Of a stretch of DNA of 64,000 nt, positions 1-10,414 are shown piece after piece. The first letter of the stretch is position 1. Each line of letters begins with the position of its first letter. The notes under the pieces were generated by a model. That model saw nothing but the letters and a program-made list of their open reading frames with translations, was not told the origin of the DNA and searched no databases. Position numbers and translations under genes: made by a program. The stretch comes from Nothopassalora personata. Its lineage: Eukaryota > Ascomycota > Dothideomycetes > Mycosphaerellales > Mycosphaerellaceae. The stretch spans positions 2,046,001 through 2,110,000 of the forward strand of contig CM066294.1 in the NCBI GenBank assembly GCA_033816765.1, read 5' to 3'.

Positions 1-3000
1 TAGCCGCGTGTGTAGATGTCATCGCGATGATGCGAGCCTCCTTGACGAGTAAGTAGTTCGCCTTATCGCGTTGTGTTCGCAAGATCTCGAAAGGTCGAAC
101 ATCAGCTAGCTCATCGAACACACGCCGAATGTGCCTCTCGCAACCTTGAGCGGTCTCAATAACCTGCTCCTTTGTTGCGTCCGGCGTAAAGAGTGGTTGG
201 GGCGCATCAGCGAAGAAGGCGTGGAATGGGAACGATATGATCAGATCTTCGGCCTTCGCTTCTTCCGACTTGCACAACTCCCAGTAACGATTCCAGAGCG
301 GTTGTACCCAAACTTGATCGAAGTAGTCTGCATTTTCACAGCTGGAACCATGGGCTCCGACTGCCCCAATGCTCGCCGCCAGACGTTGCACTTCGGCAAG
401 GTGATAGCCAGCGCGTTCGTTGAAAGACTCAACCCGGCCAGCTTTGCTGAAGCTCGCTTCTGTTGTAAGGTCTTCCTCTCCGTGGCCCAGACGAAGCAGA
501 TGTCGATCGTCGATATCGAGCGCCACGATTTTCTGGAAGAGCTGGTTGAGAGCCTGGTTTGAGTGTGCGATGAGGAGTGTGCGTTGTTGCGGGAAGTTGT
601 GGTAGATGTTGTTGATGATTTGCGTGGCGACATCAGTTTTGCCCGTGCCGGGCGGTCCGACGATCATGGTCAAACCGGGTTGGGTGCCAGAAGTGATTGC
701 CGCGACTTGTGTTGGGGTGAATCGCACGACGTTCAACTTATGGACATCCGTGGAATACGGTCCCAGGTTTGGCGGCTTATAGGTGGACACTCTGTACGTC
801 TCTGCGGGTGGTGCAGGTTGTTCTGGACCATCTGGTTGATCGTGCTTTCGCTTCTTGCTCTTCTTGGGGGGAGGTGGCGCAGGTTGCGTGCCCGTCGACT
901 CGAGCACATAGGGAGGAGGGAAGACGCGATCAAATTTCGGATCAGGTTCCAAGGTCTTACCGGCGAGTGATTCTATCAAATGTTGCCAGTCCAGGAAAGT
1001 GTCTCGGTAGTCGACGCTACTCAGCTTGTTCGGTAGTCGTTTGTATGTCGCGGACTGGGGGTCGCCGTATCCTAGAAACACTTCTTGTAACCAGCTTGGC
1101 ACGGGTGCATCAGACAGCGCAAGCTGCTTGATGCTTTCCAGGACAGGTCGGAAGTTGTTCTCCCGTGCTCGTCTGCGGACCACAACGTTGATGCTTTCGT
1201 AGATGTCACCCTTGCCAGCATCTGCTCGCTCCTTGTCCACCTTGTAAGCCGCGGCGTCGAGCCTGAGTAACAATCGTCGTGATCTTGGTCGTGGCGCGCC
1301 ATCAATATAATCTTGCTGCTCTTGACCTTGGCGAACTGGCCTGCTGTTTTCGTCGAGAACACTGATGACTTCAGCACATCTCACGTGCTTCAGACCTGTC
1401 GCCTCGGCCGCTGAGTGCTTGCTATTGCCGTTGGTGAGCTTCATACCGGTGTCTTGTGGGTGCAGAGCAAGCAGGAAGACGACATCGTCTGGCCGAAGTG
1501 TCTCCCACTCCCGTCTAAGAGCTGGCTGCAATCTGCTGACATCCAGCACGACCTCAACCTTTACTTCCGCCGGTACTACTTCTCCGACACGAGGTGCTAC
1601 GGTGTCGATTATGCCAGGCTTGCTGATAGGTATCGCTAGTCGTGAAAAGCCATCGAATCTGGTAATCCCACCTCCGAGACGAGGCTTCAGCCGTTTTATG
1701 GTATCCTCAAGGTGTTTCCTAATGCCGTAAAGTGCTTCGTGTCGGTAAAGCACGAACGACCTGTAGAGGAAGTCGCCTATCGTCAGGTACTGGAGGTTCA
1801 GCTTCGGTATAGACAAAGGTCGTGAGTGGTCGTGCTCCTCGTCAACTCGAAGCATCGCATTGTCGTACAGCGTTTCCTCGGTAGGCAGTACTCGCAGCGG
1901 CCGTAGCCTCTCGGTATAGTATGGCTTCTTCTCGATCATCTCCACCAGGATCTCGACGAGGAAAGACCGATCTCGGACCAGCAACGACCTCTCTGGGTAT
2001 TCTCCCGTTCTTAACCCAAGCTCTTTGCATAGCTCCAGCAGCTCCTGATCTGACAGCGCCTGCAGATGACTTTCCAACTCTTGCCGTTGTGACAATGCGC
2101 CGAAGTTGGTCAAGACCAAGATCTTGAGCTTCTCCGGCTGCTGCTTCAGAGCGACCTTTTGCAACCTCGAGATGTCAGCATTCTGTGCTTCCTCATATGC
2201 CTGCCTGCTCAACTGCTCTCCTGTCTGATCATCAATGGGGAAATGAGTGTAGTGTGCCAGAAGCTGATACATGTCCCTCAAGACCTCCTCATCCTGGTAC
2301 ATGACCGACAACCTGATGGCAGATAGCACATTCATGTCCTTCAGCAGAGTGTTCACATATCGCCTTGTTGGCAGCTGGCTCTGCAGATCACACAGTAGCT
2401 CCAGGAAGCGCTCGCAGAAGGCCAGGTTCTGCTGCTTGGTGTCTGCATTCGCATCTGCATCGTAGAGCTTATCCAAGAATTGCAGGAGCAGAGTATGCAG
2501 CCAACTTCGCTGAAATCTCAACTTCGCCTGTCCCGCCGCATCTTCGTTGTCGAACTTCTTCCCTGCTGCTCGCCATGCTTTCTGCAGCTGCGGTCTCTTG
2601 GCTAGATGTCTGTCACGTGTCGCCTCGTCGTGCAAGTTATGCCAGATCCCGATTGAGACCAGAGGGGCGCATTCTTTGCGGATAATGCCATGGTCGAGAC
2701 TCTGGTAAGCACCGACAACGAACGTGAGGAGGAACGTTCGCAGTGTCGTCGAGAGCGATTGGTCGATGCTCAGTTGCGCGGAACGCCTGAAGAAGTCGGC
2801 GAAAACGTCTGCTCGTTCCGGGTTGCTGGCGAAGGTTGGCCATACGGGGAGGTGTTCCTGGCGCTTGGTGTTGACGAGCAGTGCTAGGAGAAGCACATGC
2901 TGGTTGGAAGATTCCGCAGTGTAGCAAGGCCACAGGTATCTCTCCAATGCCTGAAGCTGCTCCAACAGAAGCAGTGCAAAGGCCGAGTAGCCATCTTCTT

Positions 3001-3133
3001 CAACCAGTTTCCACAGCTTCGACACCGTCTGCGGCAGCACTTTGGGCGCAGTGGCTGTCGCAAGCCATGTTTCACGTGCGATTTTGGCTATCTCGTGGTC
3101 GCCGGTGAGGTCGCTGATATTCGGGCGCGACAT
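1..3133 (-). CDS. cwf11: Intron-binding spliceosomal RNA helicase Aquarius / Cwf11 (partial, C-terminus beyond left edge)
   Basis: The minus strand is open without introns for 1,044 codons from the ATG at 3133 to the window edge. Aquarius is an SF1 helicase of the intron-binding complex in activated spliceosomes; it contacts the intron upstream of the branch site. The first 600 or so residues look like the helical armadillo-like N-terminal region. Around residue 825 comes the Walker A motif GPPGTGKT, then LLIAHSNQALNQLF and RLGHGEEDL, and the visible end reads KEARIIAMTSTHAA, all typical of this family. Family members are about 1,400 residues, so the helicase C-terminal half should lie left of position 1. 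The start is the first ATG and gives an N-terminus (SRPNISDLTGDHEIA) of the usual fungal kind. It is divergent from the NUXM gene, with only about 240 bp between the two ATGs. Confidence 0.93.
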   Translation of the reverse strand, partial: MSRPNISDLTGDHEIAKIARETWLATATAPKVLPQTVSKLWKLVEEDGYSAFALLLLEQLQALERYLWPCYTAESSNQHVLLLALLVNTKRQEHLPVWPTFASNPERADVFADFFRRSAQLSIDQSLSTTLRTFLLTFVVGAYQSLDHGIIRKECAPLVSIGIWHNLHDEATRDRHLAKRPQLQKAWRAAGKKFDNEDAAGQAKLRFQRSWLHTLLLQFLDKLYDADANADTKQQNLAFCERFLELLCDLQSQLPTRRYVNTLLKDMNVLSAIRLSVMYQDEEVLRDMYQLLAHYTHFPIDDQTGEQLSRQAYEEAQNADISRLQKVALKQQPEKLKILVLTNFGALSQRQELESHLQALSDQELLELCKELGLRTGEYPERSLLVRDRSFLVEILVEMIEKKPYYTERLRPLRVLPTEETLYDNAMLRVDEEHDHSRPLSIPKLNLQYLTIGDFLYRSFVLYRHEALYGIRKHLEDTIKRLKPRLGGGITRFDGFSRLAIPISKPGIIDTVAPRVGEVVPAEVKVEVVLDVSRLQPALRREWETLRPDDVVFLLALHPQDTGMKLTNGNSKHSAAEATGLKHVRCAEVISVLDENSRPVRQGQEQQDYIDGAPRPRSRRLLLRLDAAAYKVDKERADAGKGDIYESINVVVRRRARENNFRPVLESIKQLALSDAPVPSWLQEVFLGYGDPQSATYKRLPNKLSSVDYRDTFLDWQHLIESLAGKTLEPDPKFDRVFPPPYVLESTGTQPAPPPPKKSKKRKHDQPDGPEQPAPPAETYRVSTYKPPNLGPYSTDVHKLNVVRFTPTQVAAITSGTQPGLTMIVGPPGTGKTDVATQIINNIYHNFPQQRTLLIAHSNQALNQLFQKIVALDIDDRHLLRLGHGEEDLTTEASFSKAGRVESFNERAGYHLAEVQRLAASIGAVGAHGSSCENADYFDQVWVQPLWNRYWELCKSEEAKAEDLIISFPFHAFFADAPQPLFTPDATKEQVIETAQGCERHIRRVFDELADVRPFEILRTQRDKANYLLVKEARIIAMTSTHAA

Positions 3134-3374
3134 TATTGATCTTCTGCACCAAAAGGACACTTCCTCACCAAAAAACACTGCAGCAGCTCGCGTTCGGCCT
3201 TCAAGTTTCAGGTCTTCAAGATTTCCAGGTGTGGCGGTGCTGTTGCTGTGGCTGACCCAAACCTATGTCGACTCCGCTAGAACTAAATCACCTTACAGGT
3301 CACCACCGTCACACCTTACTAGAAGCCCACTACAACATCTCGCCGCCATTGCCCCTAGCACACCCCCCAACACA

Positions 3375-4077
3375 ATGGCGCAAGAACGGCCTGCGGGCAC
3401 CGTTTCCATCACCGAAGACCCCAACATCAAGAACAGCAGACCCTACGTCCCAGCCAAGCCGGTCGATTCCGACTATCCAGTACGGACCATCACCTCCCCA
3501 AGCTACACCACCACCCCCCACTAACGCTTCCCTCCAGCTCATCGACTCAGACCCTCACTTCTCCCGCGTTGTCCGCTATGCACGCACCTCCGACTACCTC
3601 GCCGGCGCCGCCTTCGCCGCCTCTGGCCCCGCCCTCATGGTCTGGTGGGAACGCATCTCCCCCTCACATGTCGGCCGCGGCGGCTTCGCCCAAATCATGC
3701 GTCTCTCCGGCGCCATCTCCGTGACCGCCGGCTTCCTCCTCTTCTACTCGCGCAGCCTCAACCGCTTCTATGGCTTCAGCGAGAACCGCCGCGAAATCGA
3801 CCTGGACATGCGCGAGATGACCGACCGCGTCAAGAGGGGGGAGCCATTGTATGGAAAGTCGACGTTGACCGAGTACATGCAGGGTGCCGCGTCGAGGCAG
3901 AGCCGATACACTGGTGTGTTCTTCCATGCTATGCCGTGGTTTAACTTTGTGAATCATGAGCACCATGGTGTGGATACGAGTAAGTATTATCAGAATGCCG
4001 AGAGGGAGCTGGAGGCGGAGAGGACGGGGAAGAGTTTGACGGAGCAGGCTCAGGAGGTGGTGGGGTGGAAGAATTAG
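3375..4077 (+). CDS. NADH:ubiquinone oxidoreductase 21 kDa subunit (NUXM-type), complex I
   Basis: Two exons, 3375-3479 and 3538-4077, encode 214 residues. The 58-nt intron begins GTACGG, carries an ACTAAC branch site and ends CTCCAG; removing it joins DSDYP to LIDSDPHFSRVV in frame. The protein is an accessory subunit of mitochondrial complex I found in fungi. Diagnostic stretches are DSDPHFSRVVRYARTSDY, two hydrophobic segments (one around GAAFAASGPALMVW, one around AISVTAGFLLFYSRSL), LYGKSTLTEYMQGAASRQS and the C-terminal HAMPWFNFVNHEHHGVD. Length matches the family. There is an upstream ATG at 3265 in the exon 2 frame, but it would need read-through of the intron and lacks the conserved N-terminus, so the ATG at 3375 is preferred. 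Confidence 0.93.
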
Positions 4078-4465
4078 ATGAGGGGGGCAGGACATTGGTC
4101 AAGAATAGAGATGCGCGAGTGCTTGCGCGGAGCTTTTGGTGTATGTTTATATCGCTCTGGCCAAGGCTGGCAGGACAGCTACAAGATCGGACGGCGCAAT
4201 TGAGGCAATGAAACAAGGATGCTGTAATTTCCTTGAGTATTGACAGCTGGAGCTGACAGCATGCCATCACGAGACGCATTTCCTGGTGACTGCGGCAAAG
4301 TCACTGCGTCGACTTCTTTTGAGCGAATGCGTGCACAACCCGTGAATAAGTGACATTTAGGCCGGACTCAAAGCTCGTTAATGCTCAAGCATTAACCCAT
4401 CTTCCAACACAGAGTCTATTCTTCATCAAGGCATCACCTGTCCGCCACTCCGCATCCTACCCACA

Positions 4466-4838
4466 ATGGCGTAACCAGACCAGGAAGACATACTCGAGAA
4501 TCTCGTGCTGACTGTAAGCACCACACCCGGCACAGTTCCTTCAGTGGGCGAAGAAGACTGTCCGATTTGCTACGAGGTCAGGGGAAATAGTACGCGTCAC
4601 TGAAAGCTTACAGACTAACAGAATCCACGAGTGCACAAAGCCGGTCAAGACGTCTTGCAACCACGTCTTCTGCAACGAGTGCACCTCTACGTGGCTCATC
4701 GAGGATTACACATGCCAAAGCTACCGCGCAGCGCTCTACGAGCCTCTCGACAACGAACAAGACGGCGAGCAGGACGAAGAGGAGGCAGACGAAGACACCG
4801 ACGACGGACTAGTATTTGAAGGAGACCTAATCTTCTAG
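4466..4838 (+). pseudogene. RING-finger protein relic with RIP-like mutations
   Basis: The reading starts ATG GCG TAA, where TAA replaces a likely CAA codon, then continues as an acidic stretch ending EEDCPICYE. After an intron-like gap (GTCAGG to CTAACAG) the frame is offset and reads HECTKPVKTSCNHVFCNEC, a RING C3HC4 core, followed by TSTWLIEDYTCQSY. The last zinc ligand should be Cys but the codon is TAC, so the final CxxC is CQSY. The tail is very acidic (EEEADEDTDDG). A normal RING protein would be an E3 ubiquitin ligase. The early stop, the lost Cys and the AT-rich, TA-rich sequence directly downstream are all C-to-T or G-to-A changes, as expected from RIP or a similar process. No function is expected. 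Confidence 0.7.
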
Positions 4839-5989
4839 TTATATAGAAACGAGTACTACATTAATTAGACGAGAAACCCTCAGAGCAGCGTCTACGATAT
4901 TATATGCTACGAGTATATACTCTCCTAGTTTATAGACAACAATAGATGCCCTAGTTATAGGAGCAGACTTTAACTTAATTATTCTCGTTCTTAGGACGGC
5001 AATATAAGACCTTATAAAGCCGATAATAGGCAAGGAACACGCTTGTTTATAGAGAATAATATAAACGTCTACGATAAGATAGGCTGCGAGAATCTAACTT
5101 AGACGCTAGATAGGCACTACCCTGCTAGACTAGATAAACGAATATACGAGTAGATTAACATTTATGCATCCTCTATCGGAGCTATAGCGCAGTCGGCTAT
5201 CGCTAGTAACGAGAGCACCGAGAGACGTGGGTTAGACTACTAACTCAAGAAGGATCTTAGCTTCGACGAGCATAGGAGCTCAAATTTGACATGTCTTCGT
5301 GAGGTGTTGGAAGAGAGCAATGCTGCCTAAAGAGCAAGCAGCCGGGCCCTGAAGTTGTCAAGCGAGGTTTTGAGACTAGAAGGGTAGAAGAGCAGACATC
5401 TTGAGGAGGAGTGAATGATGTTAATGCATGTATGAACGTGCTTATAGCGACACAACCCTACTTGGAACTTTCACTAACGGCTTCTGTGCCAGACTATGTC
5501 ACTCACGTAAAAGGCGCGAGTGAAGCTCAAGCCTCGTCCTTTGTTCCTTCTTAGCTGTCCGACTTCACCTTTCCGACTTCACCGCAACACATGCACTGGA
5601 TCTGGCGACCGTACTTTGGTCTCCTTCATTTGCCCTCACCTGACCGTCACAAACGCCAACCACCTTGTCAACTCCTCTGTCCGGTGTATCGTAAGACTGT
5701 ATCTACGAAACGCAAGTTTCGGTCTCGAGCCATGTCGCGCACTCCCGGTACGTCATGCCCTATCGGCTCCAGTAGGATCCCTACTGACTCGAAGAACAGG
5801 CTTGCGCAGCTTTGGCAAACCGACTCCAGGCCCAAGCCCGCTCTCCGAGGCAATGCGCCGACCTTTACCAGCTCCTTGATTCCCTCGGCAAACACAGGCG
5901 ACCAGCCGCCGTTCCAGCCAGACCACTCTACTACGAAAAACCTTGCAAGCCTGCGCAGAAGTATCGTCGAGCCCTGACGGAGGGCAAGA
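4839..5989. other. AT-rich, RIP-like intergenic block, then unassigned sequence
   Basis: From 4839 to about 5170 the sequence is rich in TATA, CTAG and TTAA words and has no long frame, in contrast to the GC-rich neighbourhood. It may be the mutated 3' continuation of the RING relic or a degraded repeat. From 5200 to 5989 composition returns to normal. Open frames there, for example a plus frame between 5591 and 5977, show no recognisable motif. I see no RNA gene. Confidence 0.5.
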
Positions 5990-6734
5990 AGCATGGCGAG
6001 TGTATTTGTGACTACCATGACTGTCCAACCCTTCGAAGAGGGCGCGAACACGCTAAGGAGGTACGTGTCGATTCTCAAAAAGCGGGTGTCACGGCTGAAA
6101 ATCTCAGGACAGTCACTGGCAAGCCATTTCGCTTCGCAGACCGGCCCACCGAGATTGTCGGACGAATATCTTCTCATCTGCAACCACGAGATTTATGGAG
6201 ACAATCGGACATTGAATCGCCGCGGTTGGGACTCTCATGCGAACCTGCAAGCAGTTCAAAGAGGATAACACCGAAGACTTCTACACATCGAACGAGTTCC
6301 GCTTCACTAACTTGACAAGTTGGATCACTCTGCCACCTTTCTGCACATGATCGGACGAGAGAAGGTAGCCATGCTGCGCAAGTTCAGCCTCAGCCATCCC
6401 TACCTTCATGTTCTTCCGGGATCGCTGAGCACTCTCGACACTTCCATCGGGGCCCAGGTCTCCATTCGCGACGTGCGAGGCATCCGCGATGCACCAGGCT
6501 TGAGCACTTGCAGCGAAAAGCGCGGTCTTGACGACGGTTAGGAGCCCAGCAAAGATCCAGTCTTGTCCTCGAGAAGCCCGGCAAACTTCAAGAACTACAT
6601 CGGATTCTTCCTGCATTCGCTCGTCATGGTGTGGGCCCCGATTTGGTCATTCCTATCAACTACAACAAGGTCGAGCACTTGAAGATCATCTGGGCTGGCG
6701 TGCATGCCAAGACTACAGTACTAGGACACTAGTC
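5990..6734 (+). pseudogene. F-box-like protein relic, several frameshifts
   Basis: An F-box-like segment reads PTEIVGRISSHLQPRDLW near 6150-6200. The next coherent piece, in another frame, starts around 6240 and includes EFRFTNLTSWITLPPF. At about 6341 one base appears to be missing; the next frame continues LHMIGREKVAMLRKFSLSHP, and a third change leads to VGPDLVIPINYNKVEHLK before a stop near 6732. The order resembles a large family of fungal F-box-like proteins of unknown substrate. At least three frame changes with no plausible introns make this a pseudogene. It sits between two AT-rich RIP-like blocks. Confidence 0.6.
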
Positions 6735-7614
6735 TTCACGATCCGCCATTTTGCACCTAAACTTAACCCTTTCGCAACGATATTACGCTAGTAGTTCACG
6801 AGTAGACATCTTAGACACCTTACGAAAAGCTCGATAACGTAATATAATTGCATTATCTACGCCCACCTAACTCAAGGTAGTAGATAACCTCTAATTTAAA
6901 CAATCATGTCACTATCTATAAAGGTTAGCTAAAAAATCGACTGATTGACTCGTAAATCCGATATTCTAAGGTATACCTCGACTGCGTCTATACGCAATCG
7001 ATATATCGAGGGCCTATATGCTTATTTATAGCCACGGAATGTTATAGGTATGTATTACTAGTAAGTAGTACTGTGTTTAGTCGTATACAAAAGACAGCTT
7101 TCAGTGCGAGTTCGGTGTATCGCGGGAACTAATGTCCAGGGACTGTGTATGTACACGTTCTCCACGTACAACGACCCGCGGTGCTCATGTACAGTCCTAA
7201 TCACAAGGCGAAGGAGTTGGCTGGGACTCGTGCTAAGGAGACGACCCATTTCTGCAAATACGAGGGTCATTGGCTTGATGATCAAAATGGCGAGTGGGTC
7301 AATAGCGTTGTAGGTAGACGTAGTGGTTCACGAGGACATGTACGATAGCATCAAGGACCTCTTCGATGAAGAATAGAAGAGTTTCCATCGTACCACATTA
7401 GGGAGCTGTTTGAGTGCAGACGGCGCGACTCGGACCGTGGATTTTGAACGGTCTCGTGGGTTGTACGGACTTCTGCGCGTCTCTTAGGATGTTTGCTTGT
7501 CGTTCGCTACACAAAGGAGCAAGCATAGAAGACAGTGAAGCAAAGAGTACATAGAGGCTACAGTGAACCACTTCGCCAATGTCTTCCCTTGCCTGAGTGT
7601 ACGATGCTTTCCCC
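6735..7614. other. AT-rich RIP-like block and unassigned sequence
   Basis: From about 6760 to 7090 the sequence is AT-rich with many TA steps and no open frame, like 4839-5170. From 7100 to 7614 a frame of about 67 codons (7145-7348) is open but has no recognisable motif. I cannot assign anything here. Confidence 0.45.
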
Positions 7615-8127
7615 ATGAATGCACAGAAACACTCACAACACCAAAGTGAACGAACGCGCCTGGAGAAAGACTCCGCCGACTCCAGAAAGTCCGATCCAGA
7701 GTCTGCCATCAGCCTTAGAGCAGTCCCAAGGACTGACCTGCGCGAATGGACCGCGACCATTATATTCTCAGAATCCAAATTCCCAAACTGCGTCTACAAA
7801 GGCGGCATCTTCAACTTCACGATTACAATTCCAGATGCCAACACTTCCTACCCGTTCCGAGCACCCAAGATCGTATGCAACACCAAGATCTAGAGCCCAC
7901 ACGTCCATCCTAAGACGGGACTGGTGAATTTCGCGGTCTTGGATAAGAATATTCGGAGCCCAGTGTTCACTTTACAGACGATGATGGAAGGGCTCGTGAA
8001 CGCGTTGCTGGAGCCGGTGCCAGCGTATGCGGCTGATGAAGAGATCGGAAGTGAGTACAAGAATGATAGAGACAAGTTTCTAGACAAGGCGAAGGAGTGG
8101 TCGAGGTTGTATGCGGTGGCAGAGTGA
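7615..8127 (+). pseudogene. Ubiquitin-conjugating (E2/UEV-like) fold relic with in-frame stop and no catalytic Cys
   Basis: One frame from the ATG at 7615 to the stop at 8127 carries a recognisable E2 core. It has an N-terminal helix (SERTRLEKDSADS), then YKGGIFNFTITIPDANTSYP, RAPKIVCNTKI, a TAG at 7891-7893, SPHVHPKTGLVNF and SPVFTLQTMMEGLVNALLEP. In active E2 enzymes the stretch after HPN reads G-x-V/I-C-L; here it is GLVNF, so the catalytic cysteine is Asn. The TAG sits where E2s have Tyr, or could derive from CAG. The piece could be a UEV-type variant that later acquired a stop, or a dead Ubc12-like duplicate. If TAG were read through, the product would be about 170 residues, the usual E2 size. 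Confidence 0.65.
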
Positions 8128-8890
8128 TAAGGATACGAAATTAAGGGAGGAGGAAGAAGGGCCTCTCGTGCCATCACGTGTATGCTTGGCGCTTAGTCAG
8201 CATCCCGTCACATATAGATAACACTTCGAGATGTTCTCTCCAAGCTTCACATCATGATTGCCTCCTACTGTCTCTACGATATCAGGCATCACAGGTCAGA
8301 CTGACCTGAGCCGAGCATGTCACAGACACGATATTCTCTTTTGAAACGGCCCGCAATGGCTACACGAGTATAAACCATGCCCTTCGGCAGTCAGCACCAA
8401 AGAAAAGAGTCGAAGACCGTGTGCAAGAAACCATGGAGCCGCAGACTAGCAACAGATCGACACGATATGGCTTGAAGACTCTGCAGCGACATGTATGTAT
8501 CCAACGATCTGTGGCGTGGCTCAGGTATGTCAACTCAATGAGTGGGCCAAGCAGAAACTCGAGCTGCAGAGACATATTTATCGTGCTCAACGCAATAGAT
8601 TGAATATCGTTGCTCTCCTTGTCAGACGCTCACAGGGCACAGGCTATGTTGGTGGACCATGGAGCAGATACCGCCTACCACGAGCATCAGCACGGGGCGA
8701 GTGAATCCTGAAGCGTTTATGTGTTATGTGTGGTAAGTGGAAGGGGAAGTGAATGCGGCTTCACTAGCGCGACAAAAAAGAGGCGCCAGGGTCGAGAAAC
8801 ACCACTTCACATTCAGCACGGCGCTCGCGATCGAACTTCTGAACATCACATCGACCTCGCGAATCATTTACAAGTGTACATTCCCTCGCC
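8128..8890. other. Intergenic region with a short basic coiled frame
   Basis: Around 8430-8703 two overlapping plus frames read TRYGLKTLQRH and then QLNEWAKQKLELQRHIYRAQ, which look like one coding piece interrupted by a 33-nt GTATGT...CTCAG segment. That is too short for a normal intron. This may be a small gene relic with a basic amphipathic helix. The final 150 bp are the leader of the gene at 8891. Confidence 0.3.
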
Positions 8891-10414
8891 ATGGCCGTCC
8901 AACCAGTCAATGCCGACTTTCTTGCCCATGCTCTCGCCAGTCTTGACATCAACGCCCCGCTACAGTTCAACGAGGACGAGCTCGCCGCCGCTTTCGACAA
9001 CGTCAATATTGAGGATGCGCCACTTTTGCCTCAGCCGATCTTCCAGCCGACTCCCCTTCCAACCCAGCCCACTCGACTGATCGGCCCAACTGGTCAATAT
9101 CACGAACTCCAGCTCGACTTCCCTGCACTCGACCTCCTGAATAAGGGCTGTGAGAGATTCCTCATCCACGAACCGAAGGAAATCATCTTCCGCGAGCGGC
9201 CAAAGCTTAAGACCTTCCACCTCCGAGCAGACAATCTCACATTTTCCGCGAAACTCGACACTCCTCGCTCTGTTGGAGAAAGCTTCCTCTTGCCACCAGA
9301 ACTCTCGTCAATCGAGCAGTGCGAGAACATCCTAGATTCAGTCCAGCGTTTGTCATGCTCGCCAGGTGTGAGCAATCTGGAAGTGCTTCAGTTCGAGCTG
9401 TACGGTGTCGAGCGCATTAGATTCCGCCTCACTCCTACATGGCTGCTTGCCACCGGCTACTCACTCCGTGAAGCCAAGATGTACGAGTATACCGCAATGG
9501 AGTGGCAGCGCTTTCGTGCTGCTTCCCGAGGTGTGAAGTGGGTGCAATTACTCAACAACCTCGTTGATCGTGCCTCTGACCGCGCTTATCTCTGCGTACG
9601 TGAGAAGATGATGAGAGCAGACACCAAGCTGGTAGAGTCAGACGAGTCGTTCATAGACAAGAAGTGGAAGATGTACGACATCGGTAGCGCAAACATTGTG
9701 CTATTTAGACGTCTCGGCAATTTCAAGAAGCAAGTCATTGAGGAGACCGGGTGGAATGGCACAGAGCAGCAGCAGCTGATTGAGCTCGAGTGTGGTCATC
9801 GTATGAAAGTGTCGCTTGTCTACGTACTACGCCGCATGCCCGAGGATGAGGTCAAGGCATTCTGCTGTTCGTTCTGTGGCGAGCGCGTCCTCGCTGACCG
9901 TCATCTCCGCTGCATTGAGATCGTTCATGACAAGAAGAGGAGAGCCGTGTTCCTGCAGAACGAGCCACACCGGAAGATTCTTCGCACCCAGTTCGTCAAC
10001 AACTCCTTCAGCATCCGCGTTTCAGACCTGGTAGCCGGTCTTCAGGAGACCTTAGGCCTCGAAGAGGTACCAATGTCAGTCTCGCCATCGGAGCTGAATC
10101 CGGCCAATGCGCCAGAGACTCAAAGCATCCTGCAGTCCTTCGCCTCAGCGTTTGGCAACGACTACGTCGTAATCAGCGCAGCCCTGCGGTTCGACCGGTA
10201 TGACACGCGCTGCTTGATGATGCTCAACGCGATCAGAGTTCTGCGGTGGCACACGGGATTGGCTGGGTTCAGACTGTCTGAGATGAAGCCAGCACTGCCG
10301 CCGCTCTACTTCCGCTTCCTCGCTAGGTGGTTTACCAGGACCATTTTGCTCTGTGCTGCTAAGATAGCGGAGCAGAATGCTAGAGCTGATCAGACCAACA
10401 AGATGGAGACTTAG
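8891..10414 (+). CDS. Conserved-looking hypothetical protein with degenerate RING-like cysteine cluster
   Basis: A single exon of 507 residues starts at the first ATG of the frame. I do not recognise the family. The N-terminal third is acidic and proline-rich (residues 1-70), followed by mixed alpha/beta sequence. Around residues 297-335 there is ELECGHRMK and then CCSFCGERV, that is C-x-H plus CxxC spacing like half of a RING or zinc-ribbon fold; a full set of eight ligands is not visible. The C-terminal part (LRFDRYDTRCLMMLNAIRVL) looks helical. There is no signal peptide or transmembrane segment. The frame is long, clean and GC-rich in third positions, unlike the broken genes around it, so it is probably expressed. 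A ubiquitin-related role is only a guess. Confidence 0.75.
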   Translation: MAVQPVNADFLAHALASLDINAPLQFNEDELAAAFDNVNIEDAPLLPQPIFQPTPLPTQPTRLIGPTGQYHELQLDFPALDLLNKGCERFLIHEPKEIIFRERPKLKTFHLRADNLTFSAKLDTPRSVGESFLLPPELSSIEQCENILDSVQRLSCSPGVSNLEVLQFELYGVERIRFRLTPTWLLATGYSLREAKMYEYTAMEWQRFRAASRGVKWVQLLNNLVDRASDRAYLCVREKMMRADTKLVESDESFIDKKWKMYDIGSANIVLFRRLGNFKKQVIEETGWNGTEQQQLIELECGHRMKVSLVYVLRRMPEDEVKAFCCSFCGERVLADRHLRCIEIVHDKKRRAVFLQNEPHRKILRTQFVNNSFSIRVSDLVAGLQETLGLEEVPMSVSPSELNPANAPETQSILQSFASAFGNDYVVISAALRFDRYDTRCLMMLNAIRVLRWHTGLAGFRLSEMKPALPPLYFRFLARWFTRTILLCAAKIAEQNARADQTNKMET

